A stretch of DNA of 49,555 bases from Spirochaetota bacterium (GTDB lineage Bacteria > Spirochaetota > Spirochaetia > Treponematales > Rectinemataceae), in contig JAKLFE010000037.1 of the NCBI GenBank assembly GCA_022711355.1, forward strand, positions 1 to 49,555. Direction: 5' to 3'. Made by a program: the position numbers and the translations under genes. The notes beneath the pieces are model-generated. The model was not told where the DNA came from. It saw only the letters and a program-made list of their open reading frames with translations, and ran no database searches. Below are positions 8,761 through 17,510 of this stretch, one piece after another; the stretch's first letter is position 1; the number at the start of each line of letters is the position of its first letter.

Positions 8761-8782
8761 GCGGCCGGACGGGACCGGCCGC
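8761..8782 (-). terminator. strong stem-loop after the sigma-factor gene
   Basis: GCGGCCGG and CCGGCCGC form a perfect 8-bp stem with a 6-base loop, 13 bases past the sigma-factor stop. No T-run follows, so it may be an RNA 3'-end stabiliser or an imperfect terminator. Confidence 0.4.
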
Positions 8783-8794
8783 ATGGCTCCCGCC

Positions 8795-9829
8795 TTAGGA
8801 ATCTTCCTGGTAGGCGGAGAGCTCCTGCAGCTCCTTGAGCTTCTGGATGGCCTTCTCCTGGATCTGGCGCACGCGCTCGCGGGTGATGCCCAGGAGCTTG
8901 CCCGTCTCCTCGAGGGTGCGGGGGCCCTCGCCGTTGAGGCCGTAGCGGAGCTGGATGATGGTGATCTCGCGCTGCGAGAGGTTCTTCAGGACGTCGCTCA
9001 AGGTGTCCTGGAGGGCCATGGAGAAGACCTCCTCGAAGGGCTCGGTCACGCTCTCGTCCTTGATGAGGTCGGAGAGGTGGGTGACGTTGTCCTCGTCGAC
9101 GGTCGTGTCGAGGCTGGCCGTCTCCTGGGAGAGCTTCATGATCTCCTTGACCTTCTTCGCGTCCATGCCGAGCTTCTCGGCCAGCTCCTCGGCGTTGGGG
9201 TCGCGGCCGAGCTCCTGGGTGAGCTGCTTGGCCACGAAGTAGCACTTCTTGATCGTGTTGAGCATGTGGATGGGGATGCGGATGACGCGGCCCTTGTCGG
9301 CGAGGCTCTTGATGATGGCCTGCCGGATCCACCAGGTTCCGTAGGTGGAGAAGCGGCAGCCCCGCGTGTAGTCGAAGCGCTCGACCGCCTCGATGAGCCC
9401 GATGTTGCCCTCGTCGATGAGGTCGAGGAGCCCCAGGCCGCGATGCTGGTAGTTCTTGGCGATGGAGACGACGAGGCGGAGGTTGGACGAAATCATGCGG
9501 TTCTTGACCGCGATGAGCTCGAGCTCGAGGCGGCGGCGATCGAGCTCCCAGGCCTCGTCCCCGACGGCTCCTCCGGCATGGCGCTCGTCCAGGTCGCGGA
9601 CGCGGGCCCGGGCCTCCTGGATCTTGGCCCCGATGCTGATCTCCTCCTCGGCCGTGAGGAGGGCGTAGCGCGATATCTGCTTCAGGTAGAGGGCGAGAGG
9701 GTCGGTTTCCTTGGCGTGCTTGAGCTTCTTCTTCCGGAGCGGCTCGGCCGCCGGCTTGCTCTTCTTCCGTTTCGCCTGCAGGGATTTGGAAAGCGCGCCA
9801 TCAGCCATTTTCTCCTGCCTTTCCCTCAT
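8795..9829 (-). CDS. RpoD/SigA-family RNA polymerase sigma factor
   Basis: A sigma70-family factor of about 344 residues. It has a basic N-terminal stretch, region 1.2 (DPLALYLKQISRYALLTAEEE), region 2 with NLRLVVSIAKNY, DLIDEGNIGLIEAVERFDY and FSTYGTWWIRQAI, region 3, and region 4.2 (TLEETGKLLGITRERVRQIQ). There is no long region 1.1. The length fits a secondary (group 2, RpoS-like) factor or a short principal one; I cannot decide. I chose the start at 9827-9829, since the promoter at 9904-9931 puts transcription start near 9897, downstream of the longest reading. ATG at 9806-9808 (MADGALSK) is an alternative with a close AGGAG. Confidence 0.9.
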   Translation of the reverse strand: MRERQEKMADGALSKSLQAKRKKSKPAAEPLRKKKLKHAKETDPLALYLKQISRYALLTAEEEISIGAKIQEARARVRDLDERHAGGAVGDEAWELDRRRLELELIAVKNRMISSNLRLVVSIAKNYQHRGLGLLDLIDEGNIGLIEAVERFDYTRGCRFSTYGTWWIRQAIIKSLADKGRVIRIPIHMLNTIKKCYFVAKQLTQELGRDPNAEELAEKLGMDAKKVKEIMKLSQETASLDTTVDEDNVTHLSDLIKDESVTEPFEEVFSMALQDTLSDVLKNLSQREITIIQLRYGLNGEGPRTLEETGKLLGITRERVRQIQEKAIQKLKELQELSAYQEDS

Positions 9830-9852
9830 GCCGGGTGCATCTCCGCCAGACG

Positions 9853-9879
9853 GATAAACCGCTTTATCGGCTAACCGAT
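9853..9879 (-). promoter_or_regulatory. two overlapping small hairpins in the sigma-factor leader
   Basis: GATAAA-ccgc-TTTATC (9853-9868) and ATCGG-ctaa-CCGAT (9866-9879) share three bases, so both cannot form fully at once. They lie between the predicted transcription start and the start codon. A role in translation control is only a guess. Confidence 0.25.
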
Positions 9880-9903
9880 GAGCCCCCTTTTTAGAATATT
9901 TCA

Positions 9904-9931
9904 ATCTTACCAACTTCCTGCGAAAAAGCAA
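9904..9931 (-). promoter_or_regulatory. promoter of the sigma-factor gene (extended -10)
   Basis: On the reverse strand TTGCTT (9926-9931), a 16-base spacer and TAAGAT (9904-9909) are present, with TGG just before the -10 making an extended -10. It lies in an unusually AT-rich 100-base patch. Transcription would start near 9897. Confidence 0.5.
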
Positions 9932-9981
9932 TCAAAATATTCAATTTTCTCAAAAAAGTTCATTTCGAGGGATTTCATGCG

Positions 9982-10863
9982 TCACTCACGAGGAGCTTCG
10001 GCCGCATCCACGGCTTCTCGGCCCCGGTAGACCATGAAAAACGCGATAGGCGATCCGGATTTCGCGTCCATACCGACGCGGCCGAGCTCCTGGCCCGCAT
10101 GGACGCTGTCGCCTACCTTGGCCGAAATCACCTCGTTCCCGGCGTACACATAGAGGTAGCCCGTCTTGGACATGACGATGACCATCTGCCCATAGCCGCG
10201 GAAGGGACCGGCGGCGACCACCTTGCCCCCCGCCACGGCCTTTTCCGCCTCCCCGAGCTTGGCGCGTATCATGACGCCCTGGGCCTTGCCGTCGAGGTAG
10301 AGCACCTCCCCGGCGCAGGGCCAGCTGACCTTCTTGTCCACCGCCTTGAGGGAGGTGCGAACCGGATCGGGGATGAGGGGGGTCGGAGGGTTCGGGGAAG
10401 GGGCGGCCGTGGCCGGCGAAAGCGGCTTGGCCGCCGGGGGAAGCTCGGCCGTATCCTGGGCGCGCTTGGGCACGAGGAGAAGCTCCCCGACGCGGATCAC
10501 GGCGGCGGCGGAGAGCTTGTTGAGCTTCCGCAGCTCCTCGACCGAAATCCCGTAAGCCTTCGCGATGCTGTAGAGCGTCTCTCCCTTTTGCACCTTATGT
10601 GCCGATGGTATAATGAGTTTTTGTCCAGCCCGCAGCTTGCTCGCATCGCTGATGCCATTGGCCTGCGCGAGGGACTCGACGCTCAGGCCATAGAGGCGGG
10701 CCACCGAATACAGGGTCTCGCCCGCTTTCAGGCTGTGGTAGAGCTGGGCGCCTTCCCCGGGAGCCGCGCTGGCGCTCGGGGCTGCCTTCGGAGCGGCGGC
10801 GGCGCCCGGACCGGCCGCGGCGAAGGATATGAGGATGAGGGCGAGGGGGCGTAGGGATCTCAT
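9982..10863 (-). CDS. LysM protein with catalytically degenerate M23/LytM domain
   Basis: A 293-residue exported cell-wall protein. A signal peptide (residues 1-24) is followed by two LysM peptidoglycan-binding modules at about 43-86 (LKAGETLYSVARLYGLSVE) and 89-132 (VQKGETLYSIAKAYGISVE), a Pro-rich linker, and an M23 fold at about 180-290 (AVAGGKVVAAGPFRGYGQMVIVM). The zinc ligands of active M23 peptidases are missing: the first HxxxD position reads GVMIR and the HxH position reads IAFFM. It is therefore probably a non-enzymatic LytM factor of the EnvC/NlpD kind that activates amidases or binds septal wall. It lies between a conserved membrane protein and the sigma factor, on the same strand. 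CGGAG precedes the ATG. Confidence 0.88.
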   Translation of the reverse strand: MRSLRPLALILISFAAAGPGAAAAPKAAPSASAAPGEGAQLYHSLKAGETLYSVARLYGLSVESLAQANGISDASKLRAGQKLIIPSAHKVQKGETLYSIAKAYGISVEELRKLNKLSAAAVIRVGELLLVPKRAQDTAELPPAAKPLSPATAAPSPNPPTPLIPDPVRTSLKAVDKKVSWPCAGEVLYLDGKAQGVMIRAKLGEAEKAVAGGKVVAAGPFRGYGQMVIVMSKTGYLYVYAGNEVISAKVGDSVHAGQELGRVGMDAKSGSPIAFFMVYRGREAVDAAEAPRE

Positions 10864-10908
10864 TCGCTCCGAATATCGGCTCGGGCTAGGGTAAAATGAA
10901 GACGGCAG

Positions 10909-10927
10909 TCCGCGCTTTCTGCGCGGA
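10909..10927 (-). terminator. stem-loop between membrane-protein gene and LysM gene
   Basis: TCCGCGC-5 bases-GCGCGGA forms a 7-bp stem 15 bases after the upstream stop. There is no T-run directly after it, so termination may be partial. The 78-base gap shows nothing else clear. Confidence 0.3.
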
Positions 10928-10941
10928 TCCTCCCGGCGGCG

Positions 10942-11811
10942 CTATCGGGAAGCCTCGGCCGCCGGGCTCCCGCCCGCGGGCGCGGCGCTCGGCTGGGCGT
11001 AGAGCCAGCGGCCCGCGTCGTCGACGAGCTTGGAGAGGATGACGATGTGGACCTCGCTCTTGGCCCGCTCCACCTCCTTGGACCAGCGGGAGGGCGAGAA
11101 GCGGGCGGCGAGCCGCGCCCGGGTGGCCTCGGCCAGGCCCGCCAGCTCCGTACGCTCCTCGGGCGAGGGGGCGGCGGCGGCGCCGAGGCTACCCAGGAGG
11201 TAGGCCGCGAGGAGGGCGAGGACGGCGTCGCGCGAGGAGGAGCCCTCCTTGAGGAAGGCCAAGGCGTCGGGGATCCGCTTCTGGAGCACGAGGCTGAAGG
11301 CGTAGTCGAAGCGGAGCCACTCGCGGGCCTCGACGTCCTTGGCGTCGAGGTAGCGGGCGAAGAAGGCCTCGGCCTCGGCGGGGCGGTTGCGGAGGAGCCG
11401 GGTCACGCCGAAGAGGAGGGCGTTCGAGCGCAGGAGGGCGGGCTTCTTGGCCTCGAGCTCGGCCTCGAGCTTGTCGATCCCCTCGACGTCTGCCAGGAGG
11501 AGGCTCGAGTTGACGTAGAGGCGGACGGAGGAGGCCCGATAGCGGCCCTTGACCATGATCTGCTCCGCCAGGTGGGAGGAAAGAGCCTTCCAATCCTCGC
11601 GCTCGACCAGGGTGAAGACCTTCCGGTTCGCCAGGAAGAAGGCGTTGAGCGCCCCGAGGAGGAGGAGGAAGAAGAGGGCGAGGAACCAGTTGCCCTTCCA
11701 GAACTCCCAGGAGGGGCCGGGCCCGAGGACGAAGAAGGGGAAGAGGAAGACGAAACAGAAGGAAAAGGCTATGACGACGTTGAAAAGGATGAAAATTGTC
11801 TTAAATTTCAT
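10942..11811 (-). CDS. conserved membrane protein with helical-repeat (TPR-like) tail
   Basis: A 289-residue protein that I do not recognise. The N-terminus has two membrane segments (about residues 5-31 and 39-61), the first rich in Phe. From about 65 to 270 it is cytosol-facing and all-helical, with paired helices of TPR spacing (LLRNRPAEAEAFFARYL; WLRFDYAFSLVLQKRIPDALAFLKEG). The end is Ala/Pro-rich. AGGAG lies about 9 bases before the ATG. It is the first gene of a leftward run with the LysM protein and sigma factor, so a link to the cell envelope is plausible but unproven. Confidence 0.75.
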   Translation of the reverse strand: MKFKTIFILFNVVIAFSFCFVFLFPFFVLGPGPSWEFWKGNWFLALFFLLLLGALNAFFLANRKVFTLVEREDWKALSSHLAEQIMVKGRYRASSVRLYVNSSLLLADVEGIDKLEAELEAKKPALLRSNALLFGVTRLLRNRPAEAEAFFARYLDAKDVEAREWLRFDYAFSLVLQKRIPDALAFLKEGSSSRDAVLALLAAYLLGSLGAAAAPSPEERTELAGLAEATRARLAARFSPSRWSKEVERAKSEVHIVILSKLVDDAGRWLYAQPSAAPAGGSPAAEASR

Positions 11812-11824
11812 GCAACGTCGCTCC

Positions 11825-11830
11825 TATAAT
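11825..11830 (+). promoter_or_regulatory. -10 element upstream of the HD-GYP-like gene
   Basis: TATAAT is present in an AT-rich gap between divergent genes. I see no good -35 at the right distance. The leader would run about 60 bases to the ATG at 11899. Confidence 0.35.
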
Positions 11831-11898
11831 TAAGGTAAGATGGCGAATAGCATTAGAAAGTCTAGTCCCCCTCGGCGAGGGGGGTCAATGGGTGGCAT

Positions 11899-13032
11899 AT
11901 GAACGCGGTATCGCTCAAGGACCTGAAGCCCAAGCAGTTCTTCTCCAAGCCCCTCTTCCTCGACTCGGGCTACATCCTCCTCGCTCCCGAGTGCCCCGTC
12001 GACGAGGGCTTGGTGAAGCGGCTGACGCGCTGGGAGTTCCGCGAGGCGTATACGGAGGGCGAGGCCCTGGACGGCGCCCTGCCCGAGGCGGGGGGCAAGC
12101 AGGACGCCGAGGCCGCCGAGGCCCCCGTCTTCGCCGACGGGGCCGGCGACGCCGAGAAGCTCCAGGCCATCGTCGCCTTCTATACCGAGCTCATCGCCTA
12201 CGTCGACGCCCTCTACACCCGCTTCGTGACCAAGACCGAGATCGACTACCGCGACCTGGTCGAGCGGATGCGGGGCCTGTACGAGGTCTGCGCGGAGAAC
12301 CGGCGCTACCTCCTCCGGGCCCAGACGATCGTCCCCCAGCACAAGAACTACCTGGTCTCCCACGCGGCCCGCTCCGCCATCTACTCCATCATCCTCGGGA
12401 GCACCCTCAAGCTCGTGCCCTTCCGCCTCATCGAGCTCGGGGCCGCGGCCGTCCTCCACGAGATCGGCATGGTGCGGCTCCCCCCCCAGCTGTACATGGC
12501 CGGCCGCGCGCTCACGCCCCAGGAGCGCAAGTCGATCACGGCCCACCCCGTGCTCGGCTACAACCTCCTCAAGGAGCACCAGGTCCCCCTCGCCGTCTGC
12601 CTCGCCGCCCTCGAGCACCACGAGCGCCTCAACGGCTCGGGCTATCCCCGCAACCTCACGGGCGACAAGATCTCCCTCTACTCGCGCATCATCATGGTGG
12701 CCTGCTCCTACGACGCGGTCACCGCCGCCCGCCCCTACAAGGAGGCCAAGGACGGCTATTCCGGCATGGTCGACATCCTCAAGAACGAGGGCAAGCAGTA
12801 CGACGACGCCGTGATACGCGCCCTCGTCTACAGCCTCTCGATCTACCCCATCGGCCTCCGGGTCCTCCTCTCCAACGGCAAGGCCGCCACCGTGGTGGAC
12901 GTCAATCCCGACAACCCGCGCTATCCCATCGTGCAGGTCGCCGGGGCGCGGAGCCCCGACGGCAAGGACCTCGTCCTGGCCACGAGCGAGACCGGGCTGC
13001 GGATCCAGCGCCCCCTGGGCAAGGACGAGTAG
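11899..13032 (+). CDS. HD-GYP-like domain protein with altered HD motif
   Basis: A 377-residue cytosolic protein. HD-GYP domains hydrolyse cyclic di-GMP with a two- or three-metal site. Here the domain spans about 150-320, with H155, H187-E188, H216, H240-H241, an intact GSGYP (246-250) and D272. The signature HDIGK reads HEIGM, so the metal-bridging Asp is Glu and the Lys is Met. The N-terminal 140 residues resemble the N-terminal region that precedes HD-GYP in many spirochaete proteins. Activity may be altered or lost. The start is the ATG at 11899, after a purine-rich stretch; a four-codon reading at 11888 overlaps it. Phosphofructokinase follows 87 bases later. Confidence 0.85.
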   Translation: MNAVSLKDLKPKQFFSKPLFLDSGYILLAPECPVDEGLVKRLTRWEFREAYTEGEALDGALPEAGGKQDAEAAEAPVFADGAGDAEKLQAIVAFYTELIAYVDALYTRFVTKTEIDYRDLVERMRGLYEVCAENRRYLLRAQTIVPQHKNYLVSHAARSAIYSIILGSTLKLVPFRLIELGAAAVLHEIGMVRLPPQLYMAGRALTPQERKSITAHPVLGYNLLKEHQVPLAVCLAALEHHERLNGSGYPRNLTGDKISLYSRIIMVACSYDAVTAARPYKEAKDGYSGMVDILKNEGKQYDDAVIRALVYSLSIYPIGLRVLLSNGKAATVVDVNPDNPRYPIVQVAGARSPDGKDLVLATSETGLRIQRPLGKDE

Positions 13033-13119
13033 GGCCCCGCCGGGCGGGCCACCCCCTTCCTCCGGGCCCGCGGATGCGGGTAGAATTGCCTCACTATAAC
13101 CGCCAAGGAGACCCGAGCC

Positions 13120-14790
13120 ATGGACTGCTCCCCCCTCCAGAGCGCGCGCTACGCCTACGCGCCCAAGCTCCCCAACATCCTTCGAGGCAGCGTCGACAAG
13201 GTCGCGGCCGCCCGAGGCCCCGCCGCCGAGCCGGAGGCCGACCGGGAGAAGCTCCGCGCCGCCTTCCCCAAGACCTACGGCCTGCCCTCGATCAAGCTGG
13301 CCGCGGGCCCGAACGAGGCGGCGAGGCGGAGGATGAACGTCGGCGTCATCCTCTCCGGCGGCCCGGCGCCGGGCGGGCACAACGTCATAGCCGGGATCTT
13401 CGACGGCCTTAAGGCCGGCAACCCGGCCTCACGGCTCTTCGGCTTCCGCGGCGGCCCCGGCGGCCTCGTGGAAGACAAGTGCATGGAGATCGACGCCGCC
13501 CTCATGGACCGCTACCGCAACACCGGCGGCTTCGACCTGGTCGGCTCAGGCCGGACCAAGATCGAGACGCCCGAGCAGTTCGAGGCCGCCCTCGCCACGG
13601 CCAAGCGCCGCGCGCTCGACGCCGTGGTCGTGATCGGCGGCGACGACTCCAACACCAACGCGGCCCTCCTCGCCGAGTTCTTCGCGGCCAAGGGGGAGGC
13701 GATCGCCGTAGCCGGCGTGCCCAAGACCATCGACGGGGACCTCAAGAACGAGTCCATCGAGACATCCTTCGGCTTCGACACGGCCTCCAAGCTCTACTCC
13801 GAGCTCATCGGCAACATCTGCCGCGACTCGGCCTCGGGGCGGAAGTACTGGCACTTCATCAAGCTCATGGGCAGGTCGGCCACCCACATCGGCCTCGAGT
13901 GCGCCCTCCAGACCCGGCCCAACGTCGCCTTCATCTCCGAGGAGATCGAGGCCAAGGCCATGAGCCTCGGCGCCGTCGTCGAGGAGGTCGTCGCCTCGGT
14001 CGTCGCCCGCGCGGAGAAGGGCGAGAACTTCGGCGTGGCCCTCGTGCCCGAGGGCCTGGTCGAGTTCGTCCCCGAGTTCAAGGCCCTCATGGCCGAGCTC
14101 AACGAGCTCCTGGCCAAGCACGAGGCAGCCTTCAAGGCGCTCAAAGGGGCGGCCGAGCAGCGTGAGTTCGTCCGCGCCAAGCTCGGAGCGGCCTCGGCCG
14201 CGGTCTTCGCTTCCCTGCCCGCGGACATCGCGAGCCAGCTCTGCGCCGACCGCGACCCCCACGGCAACGTCCAGGTCTCCAAGATCGAGACCGAGAAGCT
14301 CGTCGCCCAGATGGCCGAGAAGCGCCTGGCCGAGCTGGCCGCGGCCGGGAAGTACAAGGGCAAGTTCGCCTGGCAGAACCACTTCTTCGGCTACGAGGGC
14401 CGCTGCGCCTTCCCCTCGAACTTCGACGCCGACTACTGCTACTCCCTGGGCTACACGGCCTTCGTCCTCGCTGCCTCGGGCCTCTCCGGCTACCTCTCCT
14501 CGGTGCGGAACCTCACGGCTCCCGCCTCGGAGTGGGAGGCCGGCGGAGTCCCCCTCGTCTCGATGATGAACATGGAGCGGCGCCACGGCTCGGACAAGCC
14601 GGTCATCAAGAAGGCCCTCGTCGAGCTGGACGGAGCCCCCTTCAAGGAGTTCGCCGCGCATCGCGCCGCCTGGGCGATCTCCTCCGACTACCGCGTCCCC
14701 GGGGGCATCCAGTACTTCGGCCCCTCCGAGCTCTGCGACCGGCCCACCGCCACCCTCCTCCTCGAGAAGGGCGCGCGGAAGGGAAGCTGA
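13120..14790 (+). CDS. pfp: pyrophosphate--fructose-6-phosphate 1-phosphotransferase
   Basis: This 556-residue enzyme phosphorylates fructose 6-phosphate reversibly with pyrophosphate, at the control step of glycolysis. The nucleotide/PPi site is [22 protein letters not shown] has Asp (175-176) where ATP-dependent enzymes carry Gly, which marks PPi use. The catalytic loop is PKTIDGD (201-207, with D205 as base), followed by [14 protein letters not shown]. The length fits the long PPi-dependent group found in spirochaetes and plants. AAGGAG precedes the ATG by 9 bases. The gap before the gene holds GC-rich hairpins (13033-13051 and 13067-13080) but no clear promoter. Confidence 0.95.
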   Translation: MDCSPLQSARYAYAPKLPNILRGSVDKVAAARGPAAEPEADREKLRAAFPKTYGLPSIKLAAGPNEAARRRMNVGVILSGGPAPGGHNVIAGIFDGLKAGNPASRLFGFRGGPGGLVEDKCMEIDAALMDRYRNTGGFDLVGSGRTKIETPEQFEAALATAKRRALDAVVVIGGDDSNTNAALLAEFFAAKGEAIAVAGVPKTIDGDLKNESIETSFGFDTASKLYSELIGNICRDSASGRKYWHFIKLMGRSATHIGLECALQTRPNVAFISEEIEAKAMSLGAVVEEVVASVVARAEKGENFGVALVPEGLVEFVPEFKALMAELNELLAKHEAAFKALKGAAEQREFVRAKLGAASAAVFASLPADIASQLCADRDPHGNVQVSKIETEKLVAQMAEKRLAELAAAGKYKGKFAWQNHFFGYEGRCAFPSNFDADYCYSLGYTAFVLAASGLSGYLSSVRNLTAPASEWEAGGVPLVSMMNMERRHGSDKPVIKKALVELDGAPFKEFAAHRAAWAISSDYRVPGGIQYFGPSELCDRPTATLLLEKGARKGS

Positions 14791-14807
14791 GGGGCGTGGC
14801 CGGGCCC

Positions 14808-17432
14808 ATGCTCGAGCTCCTCGCGCGGCTCCTCGGCCGGAAGCCGGCCGCCCCGAGCCCCGGCTCCCTGGCCGAGGAGCTCTGGGTCGCCGAGCTCTCG
14901 GGGCCGCGCCGGGGCCGCTTCCTCGAGGCCCGGGCCGAGTCCTACTCGGCCCGCTACGCCGAGGGCCGCCTCGAGCTCGAGCTCGCGCGGCCCGACCTCT
15001 TCGCCTGGACCGAGGCCCCCCTCTACCAATACGCCGACTTCGTCGTCGAGGGGGAGCTCTCCTTCGGCGAGGCGGCCCCGCACTCGGCCTGCGGCTTCCT
15101 CTTCCGCTACCAGGACGAGTCCTCCTTCTACTCCCTCCTCGTCTCGAACCGGGGCTTCTTCCGCCTCGACGCGGTCCTGAACGGCACGCCCCGGCCCCTC
15201 GTGGCCTGGACCGAGCTGCCCGGGGCCGCGGATAAAGGCTCTCCCTCGGACGCGGCCCCGCGGGACGGGCGCGCCGCCCTCCCCCCCCGCTCCCTCCGCC
15301 TCATCGCCCGCGGCAGCCACTTCACCGTCGTCATCGACGAGCGCTGGGCCGCCGAGGCCGTGGACGAGAGCTTCCGCGCAGGCTACCTGGCCTTCGCCGG
15401 CCAGAACTACGGGGAGGGCGGAGCGGCGAGCTTCCGCCTCGAGTCCTGCTTCGTCGAGTCCCGGCCCATCGAGGTCGAGACCTGGTATTACCGCTGGAAC
15501 TACTACCTCCAGCCCGAGCCCGGCGCCCGCCGCGCCCTGGCCGAGACCTTCCACGCCATGGGCGAGCAGCTGGCCGCGGCGGTCCAGCTGCGCAAGATCG
15601 AGCGGCGCCGGGCCCTCGAGGCGGGCGAGCTCTTCCTCAAGGCCGAGGTCTCCCTCCGCCTCGGGCTCCAGGCCGAGGCGGAAGCGGCCCTCGACGCCTG
15701 CCTCGAGCTCGAGCCCGGCAGGCGCGAGGCGATCGAGGAGAAGGCCAACATCCTCTACCTCCGCGGCCGATCCCTCGAGCTCCGGGCCTTCCTCGACCGA
15801 TTGTTCGCCGACCCGGAGCTGGGTCCCGCCCTGGGGGAGAACGCCCGGCTGGCCTGCCTCTCGGGCCACGCCCGCTTCGAGCTCGGCGACTTCGCCGGGG
15901 CGGCGAGTTGCTACGGCCGGGCCGCCGAGCTCGACCCCGAGCAGGCCCTCTTCCGCATGAACCAGGCCCGGGCCTGGGACCAGGCCGGCCGGAAGAAGGA
16001 GGCCGCCGAGGCCTACCACCTCGCCGCCCGGCTTTTCTTCATCCAGGAAGCCGACGACGATCTGGCCCTCGCCCTGGGGCGCCTCGCCGCCCTCCGTCCC
16101 CGGAGCGTCGCGTGCAAGGAGATCCGCGCCAAGCACCTCTACCGCCAGGGCAAGAAGGCCGAGGCCCTGCCCCTCCTCGCCGAGCTGGCCCGCTCGGGCT
16201 CGGAGGACTCGGCCCTGCACTACCTCCTCGGCCTCGCGCTGGCGGAGAAGGGCGAGCGCGGGAAGGCCATCGAGTCCTTCGCCCGGGCCCGGGAGCTCGA
16301 GCCCGGCTTCGCCCTCTACGCCTTCCGCCACGCCGAGTCCCTCTTCCTCGCCGGCCGCGACTACGGCGAGGCCCTCGCGCGCGCCCTCGAGCTCGCCCCC
16401 GGCGAGGGCTGGACCAACAACCTGGCCGGCCAGGCCGCCCTCGCCTCGGGCAGGCTCGACGAGGCCCGCTCCCGCCTCGAGGCGGCCCGCCGGGCCCTGC
16501 CCGGCGCCCCCGAGCCGGTCATGAACCTCGCCGAGCTCGAGTCCCGCTCCGGCCGCCTCGAGGCCGCCCTCGCCCTCCTCGCGCCCTTCCCCGGCTCGGC
16601 GGCCTGCCGCAACCTCGCGGGCAACGCCCTGGCCCGGGCGGCCGAGGGCCTGCCGAAAGGGGGGCCCGCGGAAGCCGCGGCCGCTCGCGAGGAGCTCCTC
16701 GAGCGGGCCGCCCGGGAGTACCAGGCGGCCGCGGCCCTGGAGCCGGGGAAGGCCGAGTACCAGGAGAACCTCGCCGCGGCCTATCTCGAGCTCGAGCGCT
16801 ACTCAGACGCCGAGGAGCGGATCCGCCGCGCCTTCGACCTCGGCGCCTCGGCCCGCGCCCTCCTCCTCGCTGGAAACCTCGCCCTGGTCTACGGGGACTG
16901 GCCCCGGGCCGAGGCAGCCTACCGCCTCGGGCTCGAGGCCGCCCCCGCCGACCCGGCCCTCCTCGCCGCCCTGGGCTCCGCCTACCTCTCCCAGCGCGAC
17001 TTCAAGAAGGCCCGTTCCTGCCTCGAGAAGCTCCGCGAGGCCGAGCTCGAGGCCGGCTTCAGGGAGGCCGCGGTGGCCGCCGCCGGCGCGAGCCCCTTCC
17101 CCGAGAGCGGGAGCGCGGCCGGCTCGAGGGCGGAGCGGCTCGAGGCCGCCCTCCTCGAGGCGAGCACGGAGGCCCTCGCCTGCGCCTCCTGCGGCCGGGA
17201 ATGGCGGGTGCCGCGGGAGCTCCCCGCGCAGAGCTCGGCCAGCGTGCGGGCAATGCCCCCCGACGACTCGCCGGCCGGCTCCTGCCCGACCTGCGGCAAG
17301 ATCTACTGCATCGCCTGCCGCAAGGACGAGCTCGTCGGCAGCCGCTTCACCTGTCCCGGCTGCGGCGCGGCCCTCAAGCTGTCGGACGACCGCCTCCGCT
17401 ACCTGGTACGCGAGGCCCTCAAGCGCTCCTAG
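14808..17432 (+). CDS. large TPR protein with N-terminal concanavalin-like region and C-terminal zinc ribbon
   Basis: An 874-residue protein. Residues about 40-220 look like a beta-sandwich of the concanavalin/DUF1080 type (FVVEGELSFGEAAPHSACGF; RSLRLIARGSHFTVVID). Residues about 225-760 are tandem TPR units, repeatedly showing the LELEPGRREAIEEKANIL type of spacing. The end carries four CxxC pairs (C792/795, C826/829, C834/837, C849/852), enough for two zinc sites. No signal peptide is seen, so it is probably cytosolic. I chose the ATG at 14808; GTG at 14796 is equally in frame and nearer to GAGGGG. Function unknown; a scaffold role is inferred from the TPRs. Confidence 0.8.
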   Translation: MLELLARLLGRKPAAPSPGSLAEELWVAELSGPRRGRFLEARAESYSARYAEGRLELELARPDLFAWTEAPLYQYADFVVEGELSFGEAAPHSACGFLFRYQDESSFYSLLVSNRGFFRLDAVLNGTPRPLVAWTELPGAADKGSPSDAAPRDGRAALPPRSLRLIARGSHFTVVIDERWAAEAVDESFRAGYLAFAGQNYGEGGAASFRLESCFVESRPIEVETWYYRWNYYLQPEPGARRALAETFHAMGEQLAAAVQLRKIERRRALEAGELFLKAEVSLRLGLQAEAEAALDACLELEPGRREAIEEKANILYLRGRSLELRAFLDRLFADPELGPALGENARLACLSGHARFELGDFAGAASCYGRAAELDPEQALFRMNQARAWDQAGRKKEAAEAYHLAARLFFIQEADDDLALALGRLAALRPRSVACKEIRAKHLYRQGKKAEALPLLAELARSGSEDSALHYLLGLALAEKGERGKAIESFARARELEPGFALYAFRHAESLFLAGRDYGEALARALELAPGEGWTNNLAGQAALASGRLDEARSRLEAARRALPGAPEPVMNLAELESRSGRLEAALALLAPFPGSAACRNLAGNALARAAEGLPKGGPAEAAAAREELLERAAREYQAAAALEPGKAEYQENLAAAYLELERYSDAEERIRRAFDLGASARALLLAGNLALVYGDWPRAEAAYRLGLEAAPADPALLAALGSAYLSQRDFKKARSCLEKLREAELEAGFREAAVAAAGASPFPESGSAAGSRAERLEAALLEASTEALACASCGREWRVPRELPAQSSASVRAMPPDDSPAGSCPTCGKIYCIACRKDELVGSRFTCPGCGAALKLSDDRLRYLVREALKRS

Positions 17433-17441
17433 GCGCTTATA

Positions 17442-17470
17442 TTGCCATTTTGCGCCGGAGGCGATACTAT
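17442..17470 (+). promoter_or_regulatory. sigma70-type promoter of the lolA-like operon
   Basis: TTGCCA (17442-17447), a 17-base spacer and TACTAT (17465-17470) lie just after the stop of the TPR gene. Transcription would start near 17477, 34 bases before the GTG start. Confidence 0.5.
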
Positions 17471-17510
17471 TCCGCATGAGCCCCGACCCCGGCAGACCAG
17501 GAAGACACTC

